Below, piece after piece: positions 60,965 through 64,000 of a stretch of DNA of 64,000 bases; within the stretch, counting starts at the first letter, position 1; every line of letters starts with the position of its first letter. A program made the position numbers and the translations under genes. The stretch is taken from positions 1,114,001-1,178,000 of the forward strand of contig JAQFVV010000277.1 in the NCBI GenBank assembly GCA_028023455.1, in the 5' to 3' direction. The notes under the pieces were generated by a model. The model did no database searches and was not told the origin of the DNA. It worked only from the letters and a program-made list of their open reading frames with translations. The DNA comes from Epiperipatus broadwayi. Its lineage: Eukaryota > Onychophora > Udeonychophora > Euonychophora > Peripatidae.

Positions 60965-61275
60965 AATATTATTAAAACAGGCAAAACTCTCCATATAGTA
61001 GTGCCACTCAGTGCCAACCAGGGTAATCAATGGATGCCAGAAGGCTTGTGCATAAAATCCCTATCTGGTGCCTACTCATCCAATATCCCCAGATTAGTTT
61101 CTGGCTCATGGACTTCGTCAGTGAGGAGCTTTGGATTTGAGAGCACAGTACCTAGATCTTAGGCATCCATTGATTACTCTGGTTGGCACTGAGTGGCACT
61201 ACTGTATGGAGAGTTTTGCCTATTTTAATAACAGTTATGTGTTAGCATAAGAAATAGTGATCATGTGATATTTTA
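60965..61275 (-). mobile_element. Ribozyme repeat with ~59-bp inverted arms
   Basis: GGCAAAACTCTCC...GGATGCC at 60979-61037 is repeated in reverse complement at 61164-61222 with about two mismatches, and the pairing extends ~11 bp outward. The hammerhead sits between the arms on the minus strand. Possible 14-bp direct repeats 'gatattttaaatat' flank it, although part overlaps the element's own terminus. The right end carries the family terminus 'tgatcatgtgatattt'. Confidence 0.75.
61079..61135 (-). ncRNA. Hammerhead ribozyme copy, slightly damaged
   Basis: On the minus strand CTGACGA (61115-61121; N7 = C is allowed), GAAAC (61097-61101), and triplet ATC (61092-61094, an allowed NUH). Stem I is excellent: TCCTCA pairs with TGGGGA next to the core, then an internal loop (aaagc opposite tat) and TCCA/TGGA. 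Stem II has lost one of its three G-C pairs and stem III has a C-A mismatch, so activity is doubtful. Confidence 0.5.
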
Positions 61276-63363
61276 AATATGTTTTAAACAATCTACATTC
61301 TTGTGGACATGGAAGGGTTGTGTGTATATGCAGATATATTCCATTGAAACACAAATCCGTTTTTGAATAATTGAGACTGGAAAGTAGATCCAATGTTTAT
61401 TTAGTGAGTTATATATATATATATGAATAAAAACTGTTAAAGCATGTTAATGTTCATTCAAGGTAGATGTTGATAATCAGAGAATACCGAGTAATCTGCA
61501 CATTTTCTCAACAATCATTACCATACCTCAAAGTATTTATAAAAGTAGTTTATAGATTTAAATAATTTAAATGAGATAATACTAATAGTATATTGAATTA
61601 TTGATGATTTGATAATAAATGTATGTTTTTAATAATATATATGTAAAGCAGAATATGGAGATTATGCATTTCAGATATCAATAATTTGTTTGGCATAAAA
61701 GCAGAAAGTAATGGCATGTAGAATAATTATGCAGTTACAAGAATCAGTATTCCTGTCTCTAATCATTGGGTATTGTAGGAATTTTACTGCTTATGTAATG
61801 AATTTAATAAAGTATTGCTTAGTGATTGAAATAAAGCACACTTATTAAAACATGATGTGTATTTCAAATGAAAATTATAATTAAAGTTTAGTGTATGATA
61901 TAAGTCACAGTGGAGAATAATGATATTAATGGGTGTTTCATATAAGCCTTTAACTTAGAAATAGACAATAATTGTTGATGGCTTGTCAAATATTAAGAAA
62001 GGCTGAATAAGTAATATTTACTAAGGCTGTAACCTCAAGAATATGTGTGTAAAAATGCAATAGTAGGGACCTCTACAGGCCTTAACCACAAGCTTACACT
62101 TTGGAAGAAAAGAGGGGAATCCTTCTTTACTTCAACCTACTTTCTATTTAAATAGGTGAAGCTAAAGTGGTTATATCTAAGAGCGTGAAGCTACTAAATA
62201 CTTCACTGATTAAGTCCACATTTCTTATTACACATTAATACTTATGAAATCTTTCGATTTACAATGAGTCAATGGAAAGATTTTTATAGTTAGAAATCTA
62301 TTACGATAATTTAAAGTTGTAATTATAAATTTATTTAAACGTACATTGATTACATAAGTAATATTTACTAAGGCTGAAAAAAGTCAAATTAGAAGATGGA
62401 AACAAAGTGAACAAAAATTATGAAACTAAATGATATTGACATTATATAACCAAAATTAAAGGAGAACTGACATGGAATGAAATATTTTTAACCAGCCATC
62501 TATATTGTTGTCTTGCACTATTGTATTAATAAAAAAATTATATTTTATTTCCAATTCCACTTTAAATAATATATAAAGTGGGAATAATATAAGGATAAAG
62601 TTTTCAGATTAATGTTAGAACCATGATAAAAAGAATGTGTCAAGAACATGGAAAAAGAAAAGAATTTTGTGTCATTTTAAATTAATATTTATTTTGGTTA
62701 TTGATCTGAATATTGAAATTATGAATTAATGAATGGCATGTAGTTTGAGGATATCTTTATATGAAGAATCCAGGATCTTCTAAATACAACTTAAGATTAG
62801 ATTCAAATCCTGAAACCATGGAATAGTATAAAATTTAAACTAAAATTATGTAAGAAGAGAATACAGATGTACTATGTAATATTATATAAAACTTTAAAAT
62901 CACTGATTTGTAAATCAAGAATTGAGTATGTGGTGGTTGTGGTCTATTACATATACTTCTATCTACTTCAGTATCAGTTCAACATGGCATGTAATTATAT
63001 CACTTAAAAAATGAGTACAATTTAAACAGAATTTCAATATGAGACTCAATGAATTAAACACTCAAAAGCAATGCATAAAGGGATATTTATGTAAGAAATT
63101 TTAATATTTCAATTTAATTTAATTATCTAAATATTCGCAACTTAAATATCCACATGTCAAAGAGCATAGAAGCACGATTTCAATTATTATTTTACTATTG
63201 ATTGTAAAGAAAACACATCAAGAAGAATTCAAATAATCAAATAGTATCCATGTAAATAAGCTTCATCCACCCAAATGAGAAAAAAAAACTTTTTAGGCAG
63301 CAGTGGCATGGGAAAATCTGATTGTTCCAGCACACAGAAAATACCAAAATAAGAATAAAATTA
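61276..63363. other. Intergenic, no assignable feature
   Basis: AT-rich, with no coding or RNA element supported. The LINE sequence at the right edge seems to begin between about 63280 and 63364, where its upstream endonuclease part becomes unreadable. Confidence 0.45.
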
Positions 63364-64000
63364 GTGAAGGTAATTGATGATGTAATTGAAGATTGTAATG
63401 TTCTTAATAAAGTTAACACAGGAAGTGATCATCGATTAGTAAGGGGTAAGGTACATGTTAATGTAAAACTAGAGAGACAAAAATTATTAAGAAAAACAAT
63501 ATTTACAGTTGATATTCCTAATCTTCAGAAACATTCTAATGAATTTAAATTAGAACTTACAAATCGGTTTCAAGTATTAGTAGATTTTGAACATGATTCA
63601 GATTTGAATGAAATTAATATGAAAATAACTGATACACTTTTAAAAACTGCAACAAAGATAGCTGGTAGAAAAAAGCAGCAATTGACTAATAAAATTTCTA
63701 CTGAGACTAGAGAACTTATGAAGAAAAGAAGGAATATGAAGATATGCAAGAATGATGCATTAAAAAGAATTGAATATCTCGAATTTTGTAAAATGGTGCG
63801 GAAAGGAGTTGAAAATGATATAAGAAAGTATAACTGTGAACTAGCAAGAAAAGCTGTAGAAGAAAATAAAAGTCTTAAGAATGTAAAACAACATTTTGGT
63901 ATTGGTAGGAAATTTATATCTGCAATAAGGAAAAAAGATGGAATTATTACTAAAAAGAGGGATGACATTATGAAATTGGTAGAAGATTTTTATCAAGAAT
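63364..64000 (+). CDS. RTE-type LINE ORF, 5'-truncated, open to the window edge
   Basis: 212 consecutive sense codons to position 63999 without a stop. Residues 19-27 are T-G-S-D-H-R-L-V-R, the S-D-H catalytic motif that closes the apurinic-type endonuclease domain of RTE/CR1-like LINEs. A K-V-x-V-N-x-K-L-E-R-Q segment follows, then the Lys/Glu-rich linker between endonuclease and reverse transcriptase (R-E-L-M-K-K-R-R, N-Y/E-L-A-R-K-A-V-E-E-N-K-S, F-Y-Q-E at the edge, just before the RT domain). Upstream of 63364 an in-frame stop (63319-63321) and lost similarity show truncation or decay of the endonuclease N-terminus. Unlike the other LINE remnants here it has no internal break. The 132-codon frame on the opposite strand is its shadow. 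Confidence 0.8.
   Translation, partial: MKVIDDVIEDCNVLNKVNTGSDHRLVRGKVHVNVKLERQKLLRKTIFTVDIPNLQKHSNEFKLELTNRFQVLVDFEHDSDLNEINMKITDTLLKTATKIAGRKKQQLTNKISTETRELMKKRRNMKICKNDALKRIEYLEFCKMVRKGVENDIRKYNCELARKAVEENKSLKNVKQHFGIGRKFISAIRKKDGIITKKRDDIMKLVEDFYQE

Noticed and set aside
63570-63968. 132-codon minus-strand open frame, Phe/Leu/Ser-rich
   Set aside because: It lies entirely antisense to the LINE frame with recognisable motifs on the + strand; its composition is the complement of a Lys-rich sequence.

Overview
The window is eukaryotic nuclear DNA: very AT-rich and gene-poor, with long introns and a dense population of decayed transposons. I see no bacterial operons, CRISPR arrays or phage genes. 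The mix of RTE-type LINE remnants, Penelope-like elements (PLEs) with GIY-YIG endonuclease relics, tRNA-derived SINEs and many long inverted repeats fits a metazoan. A cephalopod mollusc (octopus-like) is my best guess, but that is pattern recognition and I could not run a database search.

One host gene is supported, on the + strand in the first 18 kb. Its last exons are a possible 26-bp micro-exon (4687-4712), a 47-bp exon (5157-5203), a 98-bp exon (10177-10274) and the terminal coding exon (17496-18059). The last three join in compatible phases, with consensus splice sites. The product is a hydrophilic, basic/acidic tail with a PPxY motif and a repeated K-A-F-[ST]-x-D-V-D motif. It looks most like the cytoplasmic C-terminus of an SLC9-type Na+/H+ exchanger; the membrane part would lie upstream of the window. 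The intron before the 98-bp exon holds a ~430-bp ATT microsatellite that switches to its complement, ending about 50 bp from the splice acceptor.

From about 18 to 64 kb I find no convincing host gene. Region by region: a decayed LTR retrotransposon with ~1.85-kb LTRs (22.3-28.4 kb); RTE LINE 3' remnants at 30.3, 32.5, 35.8, 55.6 and 58.2 kb; a PLE 3' fragment with a GIY-YIG domain at 37.8-38.6 kb and another inside an inverted repeat at 43.0-43.7 kb; tandem duplications at 8.2, 11.5, 19.1, 30.8 and 35.1 kb; at least a dozen foldback or MITE-like hairpins; and, at the right edge, the start of a LINE reading frame still open for 212 codons.

The most interesting system is a short dispersed repeat (about 200-300 bp; copies near 0.83-1.6, 13.4, 16.6, 37.6 and 61.0 kb). 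On one strand it contains a type I hammerhead self-cleaving ribozyme fold: CUGAUGA, stem II, GAAAC, a tiny stem III and a GUC cleavage triplet, with stem I strands that can pair on both sides. Two copies keep the catalytic core (1462-1520 on +; 37706-37760 on -). One has near-identical inverted arms around the ribozyme, one is flanked by a 15-bp direct repeat, and one abuts the PLE coding fragment. Related hammerhead-like relics occur in the PLE 3' tails. Together they suggest that PLE-associated or retrozyme-like ribozyme elements are a major force shaping this locus.
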